This document shows positions 25,104-34,025 of a stretch of DNA of 37,429 nt, in pieces (the stretch's first letter is position 1; the number at the start of each line of letters is the position of its first letter). This stretch comes from a bacterium (lineage in GTDB: Bacteria; SZUA-182; DTGQ01). The DNA lies in contig JBFLZW010000021.1 of assembly GCA_040755755.1 (NCBI GenBank), positions 1 to 37,429 of the forward strand, read 5' to 3'. The notes beneath the pieces are model-generated. The model made no database searches and was not told where the DNA came from. It saw nothing but the letters and a program-made list of their open reading frames with translations. The position numbers and the translations under genes were made by a program.

Positions 25104-25501
25104 ATATAAGCTCTCAGGTATTGAGAATAATCCGCCAGCTCTCGTTCGAGAGTTCCCTGGGATATGATATCCATTTCAACTAATATTTCCCCGAGAAGAG
25201 GACGGGATTTTTGCTGGAGGTCAAGCAACCGCTTGACCTCTTCCTCTTTCAGATAACCAAGCTCAACTGCAATCGTTCCAAAGGTCTTTGGATTCTTATC
25301 CTGCTCATTGAGGATGTGAAAGACCTGCTTGACCGTAAGCATTTTTTCCTGAAGCGCTATTTTCTCGATAGCTGCCGTGCGCTCCTTTTGTAATCCCAAA
25401 GCATTAATCACTGTCTCCTCGGTGACAACGCCCCTATTAACCAAAAACTGACCAAACTTTAGCAATGGCTCTTGATTAATTTCCTTTTCTAATTCAGCCA
25501 T
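25100..25501 (-). CDS. Small protein with GspE-N/MshEN-like repeats
   Basis: 133 aa, no signal peptide. Built from repeated half-motifs of the type found in the N-terminal domain of type II secretion/pilus ATPases: FGQFLVNRGVVTEETVINAL at residue 16, a degenerate copy at 47-67, FGTIAVELGYLKEEEVKRLL at 74 and LGEILVEMDIISQGTLEREL at 103. In MshE such units bind cyclic di-GMP, but whether these copies keep binding residues is uncertain. It has its own ribosome site (AAGGAGACAAAT) and no operon partner on its strand. The C-terminus enters the dispersed repeat. Confidence 0.72.
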   Translation of the reverse strand: MAELEKEINQEPLLKFGQFLVNRGVVTEETVINALGLQKERTAAIEKIALQEKMLTVKQVFHILNEQDKNPKTFGTIAVELGYLKEEEVKRLLDLQQKSRPLLGEILVEMDIISQGTLERELADYSQYLRAYI

Positions 25502-25741
25502 AAATTTGTCTCCTTTCCTTCTTAATTATTATCGAGTAAAGGAAAGCTTGCCTTCGGCTTCCGGCACAAAGTGTACTCTCCTTACAGACAGCAATACAAA
25601 AGCACCTGGCCAACCTGCACATTTTTGAGCGGCCTTACCGACTATAATTGTCGAAGGGTCAAGGCAGCTTCAGATTTTCGGGGCCCAAGCGTTGAGCAGG
25701 CTCCTTTTCCTCCTCTCGAAAGATGTGCATAGGCGCATGGT

Positions 25742-27067
25742 ATGAAGCTTGGCTGGGTGAGAAAACTGGATAATTTTGCATTTCACCAGCTCTGGGGCCG
25801 GGACATCAGCTCGCTTGGCAGGTTCAGGGTCTTTCTGATCAAATTGCTGAGGCTGATTTATGTGGCGGTGAAAAAGCTCACCGGGAGACAGCTTTCCCTC
25901 CAGGCAATGAGTCTGGTCTACACGACCCTCCTGTCTTTGGTTCCCTTGCTCGCGGTCAGTTTCTCGGTGCTGAAGTCATTTGGGGTGTATAACCAGATAG
26001 AGCCATTCCTGCGTAACTTTCTCGCCCCCTTCGGACCCAGGGCCGGGGAGGTGACCCAGAAAATTACCGAATTCGTGGCAAATATGAAAGTCGGTGTCCT
26101 TGGTACGGTCGGGCTGGCCACCTTAATTTACACCATCATATCCCTTCTCCAGAAAATCGAGAACGCCTTCAACTCCATATGGAAGGTCAGGCGGTCACGG
26201 AGCTTCCTCCGAAAGTTCAGCGACTATATGAGCGTTATCTCTATTGGTCCTCTCCTTGCTTTCTCGGCAATCAGTTCCATCGCCTCCTTCATCAGGACAA
26301 CACCCTTTCAGAAGCTGGCTTCGCTGAAACCCATTGGCATGGTCTTTTATTTTACCGGCAGGCTGATTCCCTATTTTCTTATCAGCGCAGTCTTTACTTT
26401 TCTCTATATCTTCATACCCAATACCAAGGTGAGATTCAAATCGGCACTGGTGGGGGGCCTGCTGGCAGGCGGTCTCTGGGAGGGTGCCGGATGGGTCTTT
26501 GCATCGTTCACGGTATCGTCGACCAAATATGCGGCCATCTATTCCGGTCTGGCTATCATTATTCTTTTCATGATCTGGCTCTACCTCAGTTGGCGCATCG
26601 TTCTGATCGGTGCGGAGATTGCCTTTTACCATCAGTACCCGCTGATTCTCGGTGCGAATCAGGAGGCGCTTTTTGCCGACCACCGGTTCAGGGAAAAGCT
26701 CATCCTGACAATCATGTTCCTGATCGGCAACAGCTACTACCATAACACCCCTGCCTGGACGCTCAATTCGCTGGTGAATTATCTGCAGCTCCCGGTCGAT
26801 CCCATTCAGGATATTCTGACCATTCTGGAGACAAAGGGGCTGGTTATTGAAGTTAACGATGGTCCACACATCTTTTTGCCAGCCAGGGATATCGAAACCA
26901 TAACCCTGAAAGAGCTGCTCGGCTCGGTCAGAATGATTGGCCATGATCAGGACAGCCTTTTTTCTGTCAGCGAGGTTGACCGGATCATCGGTGATATCGA
27001 CCAGGCCATCGGGAAGGCGATCGGCGAGGGGACCATCAAGGACCTTGTTCTTGGCAGCCAGCCGTAG
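25742..27067 (+). CDS. YihY/BrkB-family membrane protein
   Basis: Inner-membrane protein of the YihY family (often mislabelled ribonuclease BN); the function is unknown. The family features are clear: an N-terminal RQLSLQAMSLVYTTLLSLVPLLAV helix region (in two parts), EPFLRNFLAPFGP, FNSIWKVRRSRS, and the late LYLSWRIVLIGAEIAFYHQY. About six membrane segments cover residues 30-300. The soluble C-terminal extension (about 315-441) looks like a winged-helix segment, as in many longer members. No strong Shine-Dalgarno is present, so the start at 25742 is a best guess. Confidence 0.9.
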   Translation: MKLGWVRKLDNFAFHQLWGRDISSLGRFRVFLIKLLRLIYVAVKKLTGRQLSLQAMSLVYTTLLSLVPLLAVSFSVLKSFGVYNQIEPFLRNFLAPFGPRAGEVTQKITEFVANMKVGVLGTVGLATLIYTIISLLQKIENAFNSIWKVRRSRSFLRKFSDYMSVISIGPLLAFSAISSIASFIRTTPFQKLASLKPIGMVFYFTGRLIPYFLISAVFTFLYIFIPNTKVRFKSALVGGLLAGGLWEGAGWVFASFTVSSTKYAAIYSGLAIIILFMIWLYLSWRIVLIGAEIAFYHQYPLILGANQEALFADHRFREKLILTIMFLIGNSYYHNTPAWTLNSLVNYLQLPVDPIQDILTILETKGLVIEVNDGPHIFLPARDIETITLKELLGSVRMIGHDQDSLFSVSEVDRIIGDIDQAIGKAIGEGTIKDLVLGSQP

Positions 27068-27088
27068 GGTACTTATAAGGAAAAAGAA

Positions 27089-27131
27089 AAAGGACACCAC
27101 TGAGACACTGAGACACAGAGAAAAACACAGG
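27089..27131 (+). repeat. Left inverted repeat flanking the toxin-antitoxin pair
   Basis: About 43 nt of CACTGAGACACAGAG-type sequence ending AGAGAAAAACACAGG. It matches the reverse complement of 27853-27894 with about six differences and one gap. Confidence 0.65.
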
Positions 27132-27236
27132 AAATGAGCAAAAGTGCAGGGAGCGAGAGCGTTAGAGAGTGAAGAGTGAGAGCCTGGGAGGGTGAAAAAC
27201 GCTTTGACTTTGAAGGATGCTTGGTATCAACTAGCC

Positions 27237-27500
27237 CTAAAGTCCTCGGTAGATTTCCCGACGATGACCGATTTTTACGATCAGGATTATTAGCTCATTA
27301 CTTCGCACGGTATAGATAACCCGGTAATCTCCTGTTCTGATCCGGTAAAGGTCATGCTCATTGGTGAGTTTCTTTGTATCGGGCGGATATGGATTTTCCG
27401 CTAAGGCATTAATCCGGTTTTTAATGCGGACCTGATCCTTTTTGGGGATATCCTTGAATTGGCGGGCAGCACCCGGAGAAAATTCTATTGTGTAAGCCAC
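27237..27500 (-). CDS. RelE/ParE-family toxin
   Basis: 87-aa predicted mRNA interferase or gyrase-type toxin of the RelE/ParE superfamily. It shows the family outline: YTIEFSPGAARQFKDIPK, a helix with KNRINALAENPYPPDTKKL, then YRIRTGDYRVIYTV and the end KIGHRREIYRGL, which resembles RelE more than ParE. It starts with GTG at 27500, overlapping the antitoxin stop by one base (TAGTG), which couples translation. Small GC-moderate gene in a cassette bounded by inverted repeats. Confidence 0.9.
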   Translation of the reverse strand: MAYTIEFSPGAARQFKDIPKKDQVRIKNRINALAENPYPPDTKKLTNEHDLYRIRTGDYRVIYTVRSNELIILIVKIGHRREIYRGL

Positions 27501-27754
27501 TATAACCCCTGTTCAGCTTTTATTTGTTCCCAGGGAATAGTTCCCTTTTCCTTCACTTCTTCCAGGGCCTCTTTGGCATCTTCAATGTCAATCTGATCTT
27601 CAAGTTTCTCCAAAAGCTCCAGGTCTGCAATGGAAACTACAGCGGCCAGGTTTTTTCCCCGACGATGAAGGATAACCCTTTCTTCTTTATAAGCCACGCG
27701 GTTGAGGATGTCTGCAAAATGGTCACGGGCTTTACTGGCAGATAAGCGAGTCAT
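27500..27754 (-). CDS. Phd/YefM-family antitoxin
   Basis: 84-aa antitoxin that should neutralise the RelE-like toxin and repress the operon. The Phd/YefM DNA-binding half is SASKARDHFADILNRVAYKEE, split by ERVILHRRGKNLAAVVS. The C-terminal helix EDAKEALEEVKEKG would wrap the toxin. I choose the ATG at 27754, with GGAGGATT 6-8 nt upstream. A longer frame to 27853 would place the promoter and operator inside the gene and is rejected. Confidence 0.9.
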   Translation of the reverse strand: MTRLSASKARDHFADILNRVAYKEERVILHRRGKNLAAVVSIADLELLEKLEDQIDIEDAKEALEEVKEKGTIPWEQIKAEQGL

Positions 27755-27783
27755 AATAAAATCCTCCCTCTTGTACGAATTGT

Positions 27784-27825
27784 GTATCTTGTACAAGGAT
27801 ACTATACTTCCTTGGACCTTGTCAA
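27784..27825 (-). promoter_or_regulatory. Promoter and operator of the toxin-antitoxin operon
   Basis: On the minus strand TTGACA (27820-27825) is followed by possible -10 boxes TATCCT (spacing 18) or TAGTAT (spacing 15). The palindrome CTTGTACAAG (27788-27797) lies at the start of transcription and is the likely autorepression site; a related GTAC half-site lies near 27773. Confidence 0.6.
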
Positions 27826-27852
27826 GTGTACATCCGGCCAATAATACCCTCA

Positions 27853-27894
27853 CCTGTGTTTTTCTCTGTATCTCTGTGTCTCTGTGGTTTCCTT
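27853..27894 (-). repeat. Right inverted repeat flanking the toxin-antitoxin pair
   Basis: CCTGTGTTTTTCTCTG followed by TCTCTGTGTCTCTGTGG; the reverse complement of the 27089-27131 repeat. It ends 20 nt from the 3' end of the guanylyltransferase gene. Confidence 0.65.
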
Positions 27895-27913
27895 GTTTTT
27901 CTTGCCTTTATGG

Positions 27914-29353
27914 TCATGTCACCCCTTCTCCCCGGTCTTGGGTCCTGCCGAAGTCATCGTCAAAGCGGACGATGTCATCCTCTTCAAGGTAGTGCCCCAG
28001 TTGTACCTCGATGATATGGAGCGGGATTTTGCCGGGGTTTTCAAGGCGGTGCGGGGTGGTCTTGGAAATATAGGCCGACTGGTTCTCCTCCAGGAAGAAG
28101 GTTTGACTGCCATTGGTGATTTTGGCTGTTCCCCGCACAACCACCCAGTGCTCACTGCGGTGGTAGTGCATTTGATGGGACAGTTTGGCACCCGGATAAA
28201 CGATGATCCGCTTGATTCTGGTGTCGCCTTTCTCCTCCAGGGTGGTATAGGTGCCCCAGGGGCGGTAAACCGTGGTGTGGGCCTGATATTCCCTGCGGCC
28301 TTTGGATTTCAGTTCATTGACGATTGATTTCACGTCCTGGCTTTTTTCAAGGTCTGAGATAAACACCGTATCGGGGGTTTCGACCACTACCATATTCTCA
28401 AGGCCGTTGGCAACGACCAGCCTGCCGTGACCCTTGATGAGGCAGTTTTTTGTCTCCCTGACGATGACATCTCCTTCGACCACATTCTGATTATCATCCT
28501 TGGGCAGAAAATCATAGAGGGATTTCCAGGAGCCGATATCACTCCAGCCAAAATCAGAGGGCAGGACCACTCCGCGCCCGGTTTTTTCCATAATGGCGTA
28601 ATCGATGGAGATATCGGGTAACTGCTGGTAGCGTTCCCGAAGCTGGCCATCTTCGGCATTCATCAATTCCCGCATGCTCTTGAGAAGAGCGGGCTGGAAG
28701 GTCTCGAATTCCTCCAGGATCACTGAAGCCTTGAAGGCAAACATGCCGCTGTTCCAGTAGAAATTGCCGGCCTCGACATAATGCCGGGCTGTTTTTTCGT
28801 CCGGCTTTTCCACAAACCTCCTGACAACCAGGGCATCTTCTCCTTCGAGTTTTTGTGCTCCTTCGATGTACCCATAGCCTGTTTCCGGGTAATTGGGTTT
28901 GATGCCAAAGGTGACCAGATGGTCTTTTCCGGCAAGTCTGATGGCTGCCTGCAATTTCGCCTGAAAGCTTGCCAGGTCATTGATGACATGGTCGGCAGGC
29001 AGAATCAGCAGAATGGCATCCGCTTCTGTCTGTAAAATGGTCAGGGCGGCCAGAAGAATTGCCGGTGCGGTATTTCGCCCGCACGGCTCGGTGATGACCT
29101 TGTTGTCAGGCGGTATATCGATGGCTTTCAGATGCCGTTTGATTTCATAATAGTGTTCGATGCCGCAGACGATGCGCACTCTGTCCGGGGAAAGGAGTGG
29201 AAAGAGCCTTTTGATGGTGCCCTGGATCAATGAATCAGCCCCGACCAGGCTGACGAGCTGTTTGGGAAAAAGCTGGCGTGAAATCGGCCACAGCCTCGAG
29301 CCAGTGCCTCCGGCCAATAAAACTGGATAGACCTTTATTTCCTGCTCATGCAT
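27914..29353 (-). CDS. manC: Mannose-1-phosphate guanylyltransferase / mannose-6-phosphate isomerase
   Basis: Makes GDP-mannose for polysaccharide synthesis. The N-terminal nucleotidyltransferase domain has the pyrophosphorylase signature AGGTGSRLWPISRQLFPKQ, and the mannose-binding FVEKPDE segment lies near residue 175. The C-terminal cupin (about 375-470) has the metal-binding MHYHRSEHWVVV motif expected for the type II isomerase domain. The length of 479 aa is typical for the bifunctional AlgA/ManC/CpsB family. It stands beside pulA with no other sugar-nucleotide gene in the window, so the polysaccharide it serves is not known. Confidence 0.95.
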   Translation of the reverse strand: MHEQEIKVYPVLLAGGTGSRLWPISRQLFPKQLVSLVGADSLIQGTIKRLFPLLSPDRVRIVCGIEHYYEIKRHLKAIDIPPDNKVITEPCGRNTAPAILLAALTILQTEADAILLILPADHVINDLASFQAKLQAAIRLAGKDHLVTFGIKPNYPETGYGYIEGAQKLEGEDALVVRRFVEKPDEKTARHYVEAGNFYWNSGMFAFKASVILEEFETFQPALLKSMRELMNAEDGQLRERYQQLPDISIDYAIMEKTGRGVVLPSDFGWSDIGSWKSLYDFLPKDDNQNVVEGDVIVRETKNCLIKGHGRLVVANGLENMVVVETPDTVFISDLEKSQDVKSIVNELKSKGRREYQAHTTVYRPWGTYTTLEEKGDTRIKRIIVYPGAKLSHQMHYHRSEHWVVVRGTAKITNGSQTFFLEENQSAYISKTTPHRLENPGKIPLHIIEVQLGHYLEEDDIVRFDDDFGRTQDRGEGVT

Positions 29354-29382
29354 GCACGTATGACTCCTTCTCTATTATTATT

Positions 29383-32300
29383 TCAAGAACTTTCCTCACT
29401 GTGAAGCACTACTGCGCTGGCAGGTGCAACGACCAGGGAGACGGAAGCGATTTCTCCCTCCTGTGGCACGCCGCTGTCGAGGCGGACATCCCTCCACTTT
29501 CCTTCGGGCAGGAGGAAGGTGGCTGCCCCGCTCGTGCTTCCGTTTATCAGGACCAGAATCTTTGACCAGGATTCCCCGCTCAGGCCGCTGCCGTCGATGG
29601 AATAGACGATTTGCTCAGGAACCGGAGCAGTGGCCTGCACCCGGCTGTAGATCCTTTCGGCATTGCCCAGCCGGAAGGCCGGATGCTGCTTGCGAAGGGT
29701 GATGACCCCCTTGAGGTAGTGGAAAATATCAGCATGGATGGTCTTGAGGTGCCAGTCGATCCGGTTGATCGAATCAGGCTGATTGTAAGTATTGGCGATA
29801 TGCTGCTTGGTGCGATAGAGGTCCATGCCGCAGTAAAGAAAAGGGATGCCCTGGGCAAGAAGGACCAGCAAACCCGCCAGTTTGACCATCCTCTTGCGGC
29901 TGTTTTCATCCATATTGGCCGATAGTTCAAGTTTATCCCTCAGCACCAGATCATCGTGACAGGTGACATAATTGATGGTTTCATCGGGATCCTGGGCAAA
30001 ATCCTCGATCGATCCCCGTAATCCCCGGCAGATGGAGGCGGCGATATCGATGGAGGAATGCCCCTGAATGAAGGATGGGTCCGGACCATTTGGCGACCCC
30101 TTGATGGCATTGCGAAAATGGTCGTTGAACACCCCGTAACCCCGGCCTTTTTGCCTCCCCTTCTCGTTGATCACCGCAAGAGGAGATGGCCCGGCGGCCC
30201 AGGGTTCCCCGTAGATCAGGATAGTCGGATGAATGGCGTGCAACTCCGCCGCAACCCTGGTCATGGTTTCAACATCGATCAGGCCCATGAGGTCGAAGCG
30301 AAAACCGTCAATGTGGTATTCCTGGATCCAGAATTTCACCGAGTCGAGTAACAGCTTCCGGGCCATGGGATAGGTCGTGTTAAATTCATTCCCTGTCCCG
30401 GAGCCGTTGGAGATTTTTCCTTCTTCGTCCATCCGGTGATAATAGTAGGGCACAACCTGATCGAAGGGAGCCCGGCTGTCGTAGTGATTATAGACAACAT
30501 CCATAATGACCCGAAGGCCGGATTTATGCATATCCTTGATCATCTGCTTAAGCTCTCTGATTGCGGTTTCATCGGCCGCATTACTGGCATAGGTTGCCGC
30601 CTCAGGCGAGAAAAAAAGGGTCGGCATATAACCCCAGTTATAATGGGGAAACTGTTGAAACTGCTCCCGGCCTATCCAACTGGTGAAGCTCATGACGGGC
30701 ATGATCTGGACATGGGTCACTCCCAGCTCAAGCAGATGGTCAAGCCCTGTTCTGACCTGCTCCGGTCCCCTGGTCCCGGTTTCGGCAAGTCCGGTATACA
30801 GCCCCTTGTTCTTTACCCCTGAGTTGGCGGCAATGGTAAGCTCCCGCAGGTGAAGCTCATAAATGACGGCATCCTCCGGTTTGATAAATCCGTCTTCCGG
30901 TATTACCTCCCGGAACGCAGGCCGGTGGTCCTCTTCCCATCTGAGCTGCCGGTTGATTTCCTCAAAGTCGACAATTTTCCCCCGCGACGGCCCGACAGCA
31001 ATCATCTCAGCCCAGGGATCAACGATTTCTTTTTCTCTGCCTTCCTGGTCAGTCAAACGAAGCATATAAAAGGCATCCTTCCAGTCTCCGGCATGGCTCC
31101 CCTGAAAGACGCCATGCTCGTCCCTGGTCAGGGGAACTTCAATTCCCGTGCGGTCATCAAATGACCTGAAGAGCATGACCCGCATCTGTTGTACGTCAGT
31201 AAAAGGGAAATGGAAGAACAGCGCCTGCGGGGTATATGACACACCCCGGTCGGATGAAGGTGCATGCTCCGGAACGGTCAGAATTCCTCTGGTCTGTGAG
31301 CAGGCACAGCGGCAATAGGGATCCATGACCTCGGACAGTTTTCCGTAGCAGGTCAGACGGAAAGTATAGTACTGCCCTTTCAGATCTCCCGGCACGGTCA
31401 CGCTGAAGATCCCGTTTGTCTGCGAAATCCACCTGCCGCTCAGGTCGCCGGTCATAGGCACCTCACTGGCCTGATCGGACCACAGGTCCGGGTACAGGAG
31501 CACTGAAACGGCTTCGGCCATGGGAGCGAAGACCTTGAAGGTAGTAGCCTCCGGACTATACGTAACACCAAGGTTATTACCGTCATAAAAGAACCGGGGT
31601 TCGGCCAGAATCTTCCTGGGGATGACCTTTTTATCCTTGTCCAGATAATACTCCTGGCGGATATCCAGGTCCTTCTCCAGCTCAATGGCTAATTTTCTGG
31701 TCTGGAGACCCAGGAGGAGCAGGGGGGGATCAGCTATTCCCGGCACCCAGCCGTGGTCCGGGTTATCGAGTGTCTCTTTAAATTTGAACTGGATGGAGCC
31801 ATCATGGGGAAATCCGTAAACGATCAGTTCATAATATCTTTCCTGCTCATTCCACCACATCTTCCATCGCGGGTCTCCTTCACCATGCTGCCAGTTATTA
31901 TGATTGCCCAGAACAAAAATGCTCCTCGGACCTTCGAGCCGCTCCTCTGCCGGGTCTCCCTGAGAAGATGGATCATAGATAAAGTGCACTGCTCCATTTT
32001 CCAGGATCTCATAGCCATCTTTCCGCGGATTAAACGAGGTTTTCTGACCAAGGAGGTTTGTGTTCCTGACCGTAGAGATAGGAAAGATCGTCCCTCCCCG
32101 CTCACGCAGAGAAAACGATACAGCCTTCAACTCCCCCTTTTCATCCGAGACTATCGGGGCCGAGAGATTGACGATAATGGTTCTTGGATCATCGGCAAAG
32201 GCAGCGACAACATTGATTTTGATTTCGGGAGGCACATAATAGATATTCGGGTCATTTTCCAGCAGCCAGATCTCCGTCGGTATCGGTCTGGCGATCTCAA

Positions 32301-32553
32301 TGAATCTGGTTTCTTCTTTTCCTCTATCCCACCGGTCCCTGCTCTTTTTAATCAAAATGCCCACCCTGGCTGAGCTCCCCAGCTTCTGGCAGTCTATGCG
32401 GCTGAAAACACCATAGTCATCATGCCCCACAAATTCGAACAGAGCTCCGTGCCTGCCTTCCAGCCACATCCACAGATACCAGTCATCATAACAGCCATCG
32501 TAGCGGTGGTAATGGATAGTCAAGCAGGAACAGGAGGTGGTTAGTTGGATCAT
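29383..32553 (-). CDS. pulA: Type I pullulanase-like glycoside hydrolase (GH13)
   Basis: Debranching enzyme that cuts alpha-1,6 bonds in pullulan, starch or glycogen. At 1056 aa it is longer than many relatives. In order: a CBM41-like N-terminal domain (YDDWYLWMWLEG), a pullulanase N2-like beta domain (FADDPRTIIVNLSAPI), an extra domain around residues 200-320 with FVLGNHNNWQHG that resembles a CBM48/CBM20-like binding unit, a second CBM48-like stretch, then the barrel. Catalytic motifs are HYNWGYMPTLFFSPEA, GFRFDLMG (nucleophile Asp), LIYGEPWA (acid Glu) and YVTCHDD. No signal peptide is seen, so it is probably cytoplasmic and acts on glycogen-like material. It lies 29 nt upstream of manC on the same strand. 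Confidence 0.93.
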   Translation of the reverse strand: MIQLTTSCSCLTIHYHRYDGCYDDWYLWMWLEGRHGALFEFVGHDDYGVFSRIDCQKLGSSARVGILIKKSRDRWDRGKEETRFIEIARPIPTEIWLLENDPNIYYVPPEIKINVVAAFADDPRTIIVNLSAPIVSDEKGELKAVSFSLRERGGTIFPISTVRNTNLLGQKTSFNPRKDGYEILENGAVHFIYDPSSQGDPAEERLEGPRSIFVLGNHNNWQHGEGDPRWKMWWNEQERYYELIVYGFPHDGSIQFKFKETLDNPDHGWVPGIADPPLLLLGLQTRKLAIELEKDLDIRQEYYLDKDKKVIPRKILAEPRFFYDGNNLGVTYSPEATTFKVFAPMAEAVSVLLYPDLWSDQASEVPMTGDLSGRWISQTNGIFSVTVPGDLKGQYYTFRLTCYGKLSEVMDPYCRCACSQTRGILTVPEHAPSSDRGVSYTPQALFFHFPFTDVQQMRVMLFRSFDDRTGIEVPLTRDEHGVFQGSHAGDWKDAFYMLRLTDQEGREKEIVDPWAEMIAVGPSRGKIVDFEEINRQLRWEEDHRPAFREVIPEDGFIKPEDAVIYELHLRELTIAANSGVKNKGLYTGLAETGTRGPEQVRTGLDHLLELGVTHVQIMPVMSFTSWIGREQFQQFPHYNWGYMPTLFFSPEAATYASNAADETAIRELKQMIKDMHKSGLRVIMDVVYNHYDSRAPFDQVVPYYYHRMDEEGKISNGSGTGNEFNTTYPMARKLLLDSVKFWIQEYHIDGFRFDLMGLIDVETMTRVAAELHAIHPTILIYGEPWAAGPSPLAVINEKGRQKGRGYGVFNDHFRNAIKGSPNGPDPSFIQGHSSIDIAASICRGLRGSIEDFAQDPDETINYVTCHDDLVLRDKLELSANMDENSRKRMVKLAGLLVLLAQGIPFLYCGMDLYRTKQHIANTYNQPDSINRIDWHLKTIHADIFHYLKGVITLRKQHPAFRLGNAERIYSRVQATAPVPEQIVYSIDGSGLSGESWSKILVLINGSTSGAATFLLPEGKWRDVRLDSGVPQEGEIASVSLVVAPASAVVLHSEESS

Positions 32554-32680
32554 AGCATTGTCCTCCCCCTTAGAGTTTTTGTGAGATTGTGAGATCAGGT
32601 CTATTCGGCTTTTCCCCGCCTTTCCCTTTACGGCTCAAAAGAAATTATCGGTTTGAAGGTATCAATTTCAGCTTTTCCAC

Positions 32681-32750
32681 TGACCACTGACCACTGACCA
32701 CTGACCACTGACCACTGATCACTGATCACTGATCACTGATCACTGGCCAC
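32681..32750. repeat. Tandem 7-bp repeat, ten units
   Basis: Five TGACCAC units, four TGATCAC units and one TGGCCAC in perfect 7-bp phase. The array covers the stop codon of the diadenylate cyclase gene and encodes its last residues (VASDQ). Confidence 0.9.
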
Positions 32751-33911
32751 TGATTTAACTCGAAAATCCAGCCGGACCGATGTCGGGTCGATGTATTCCA
32801 GTTGGATGCCGGCAGGCAGGCTGATATCCTCTCTGGACAGATAAAAAGTGCGCCTTCCCCATTGGGCCAGGGCGACGTTTAAATCGACCCGAAGGTCCTC
32901 AGATTTCAGTGAGGCAACCAGTTTGCGGGTGCCTTTGATGAATATTTTGGCCTTTTTGGGAGGAGAGGTCAATTCCATATTGGCAGGGACGTTTTTATAC
33001 TCGATGGGCACGATCATATCGAGAGAGTAGTTCTGCTGCCCGGCCAGGAGGGCCCAGAAGAAAAAAACCAGGCAGAAGGCAGCCACTTTCCTGGGCCAGT
33101 GGTCCAGAATTGTCCGGGAGATGAAATCCTGGACTGACAGTTTCTCCTTCTTTCTTTTTTGGGTCAGATGCTCGACAATCAGGGTGCTCAGGATTTTGGC
33201 GTCCGGAACTCTTTTTATCTGGCCGTATTGAACTGTGGATACATGCCCCCTTTCCTCGGAAACAACAACGATAAACGCATCGCACTGCTCTGACAGCCCC
33301 AGAGAGGCCCGGTGCCGTGAGCCGTACCGGGTGGGCAGGTTGGCTTTTTCCGTCATGGGCAGGAATCCGGACACCAGTCTGATCCGGTCTCCATCGATGA
33401 GGATGGCTCCATCATGGATGGGAGAGGATTTCTGGAAGATGCTCAGCAAAATGGGCTCGCTGATTTCTCCGTTGAAGGCAATTCCATCCCGGATCAGGTG
33501 CTGCAAATCATCTTTTTGCTGAAACACGATGATCGCACCCGTCCTCTCTCCGGCCATCCGGAAGACAGCCTGGCTGATGGTTTCGACCATGGAGGGATCA
33601 TGGGCTACACCCTTTTTTTCCGGCAGCAGGTTCAGCGGATTGACCCGCTCCAGTACCTCGCGGATTTCGGGCTGGAAAACGATGATGATCAGAACGATCA
33701 ATACCTGCCAGAAAACCTGAAAGACCCAGGTGGAGAGAAAAAGCCCGCAGGATCTCACCAGGGTGTAAATTCCCCCAAGGCCCATTAAGCCGATGAGAAT
33801 CCGGAAAGCTTTGGTTTTGTGGAACAGACTGTATAACTGATAGGCAATAAAGGTAATCAATAAAATGTCGATAAGATCCAGCAATTTGAAGTTCATTAAT
33901 AAATTGACCAT
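32733..33911 (-). CDS. cdaA: CdaA-type diadenylate cyclase with fused YbbR-like domain
   Basis: Makes cyclic di-AMP from two ATP. Residues 8-82 contain three membrane helices. The DAC domain (about 85-245) has the catalytic motifs DGA (167-169) and GSRHRAS (197-203). After a linker there is a further membrane helix (275-291) and a domain of about 90 residues (298-385) resembling one YbbR repeat: VPIEYKNVPANMEL, then VDLNVALAQWGRRTFYL and the last strand YIDPTSVRLDF. In Firmicutes CdaA (about 270 aa) and the YbbR protein CdaR are separate adjacent genes; here they are one chain. The 3' end runs into the 7-bp tandem repeat. No glmM lies nearby. Confidence 0.9.
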   Translation of the reverse strand: MVNLLMNFKLLDLIDILLITFIAYQLYSLFHKTKAFRILIGLMGLGGIYTLVRSCGLFLSTWVFQVFWQVLIVLIIIVFQPEIREVLERVNPLNLLPEKKGVAHDPSMVETISQAVFRMAGERTGAIIVFQQKDDLQHLIRDGIAFNGEISEPILLSIFQKSSPIHDGAILIDGDRIRLVSGFLPMTEKANLPTRYGSRHRASLGLSEQCDAFIVVVSEERGHVSTVQYGQIKRVPDAKILSTLIVEHLTQKRKKEKLSVQDFISRTILDHWPRKVAAFCLVFFFWALLAGQQNYSLDMIVPIEYKNVPANMELTSPPKKAKIFIKGTRKLVASLKSEDLRVDLNVALAQWGRRTFYLSREDISLPAGIQLEYIDPTSVRLDFRVKSVASDQ

Positions 33912-34025
33912 GAGACAGTGTATACCATACCTTCCGATTTTATGATATTATCAATGAGCTTGGCACTGCATTTCGAGCCGATAAAAACCTGATGAAAATA
34001 ACTGATGAGGTGTCTGTGCAGTATC

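Noticed and set aside
26195-27100. Long minus-strand frame antisense to the YihY gene
   Set aside because: Composition is typical of a shadow frame, with no motif; the plus-strand YihY protein is clear.
27755-27853. Upstream extension of the antitoxin gene
   Set aside because: It would cover the TTGACA promoter and the CTTGTACAAG operator; the internal ATG has a good ribosome site and fits the family start.
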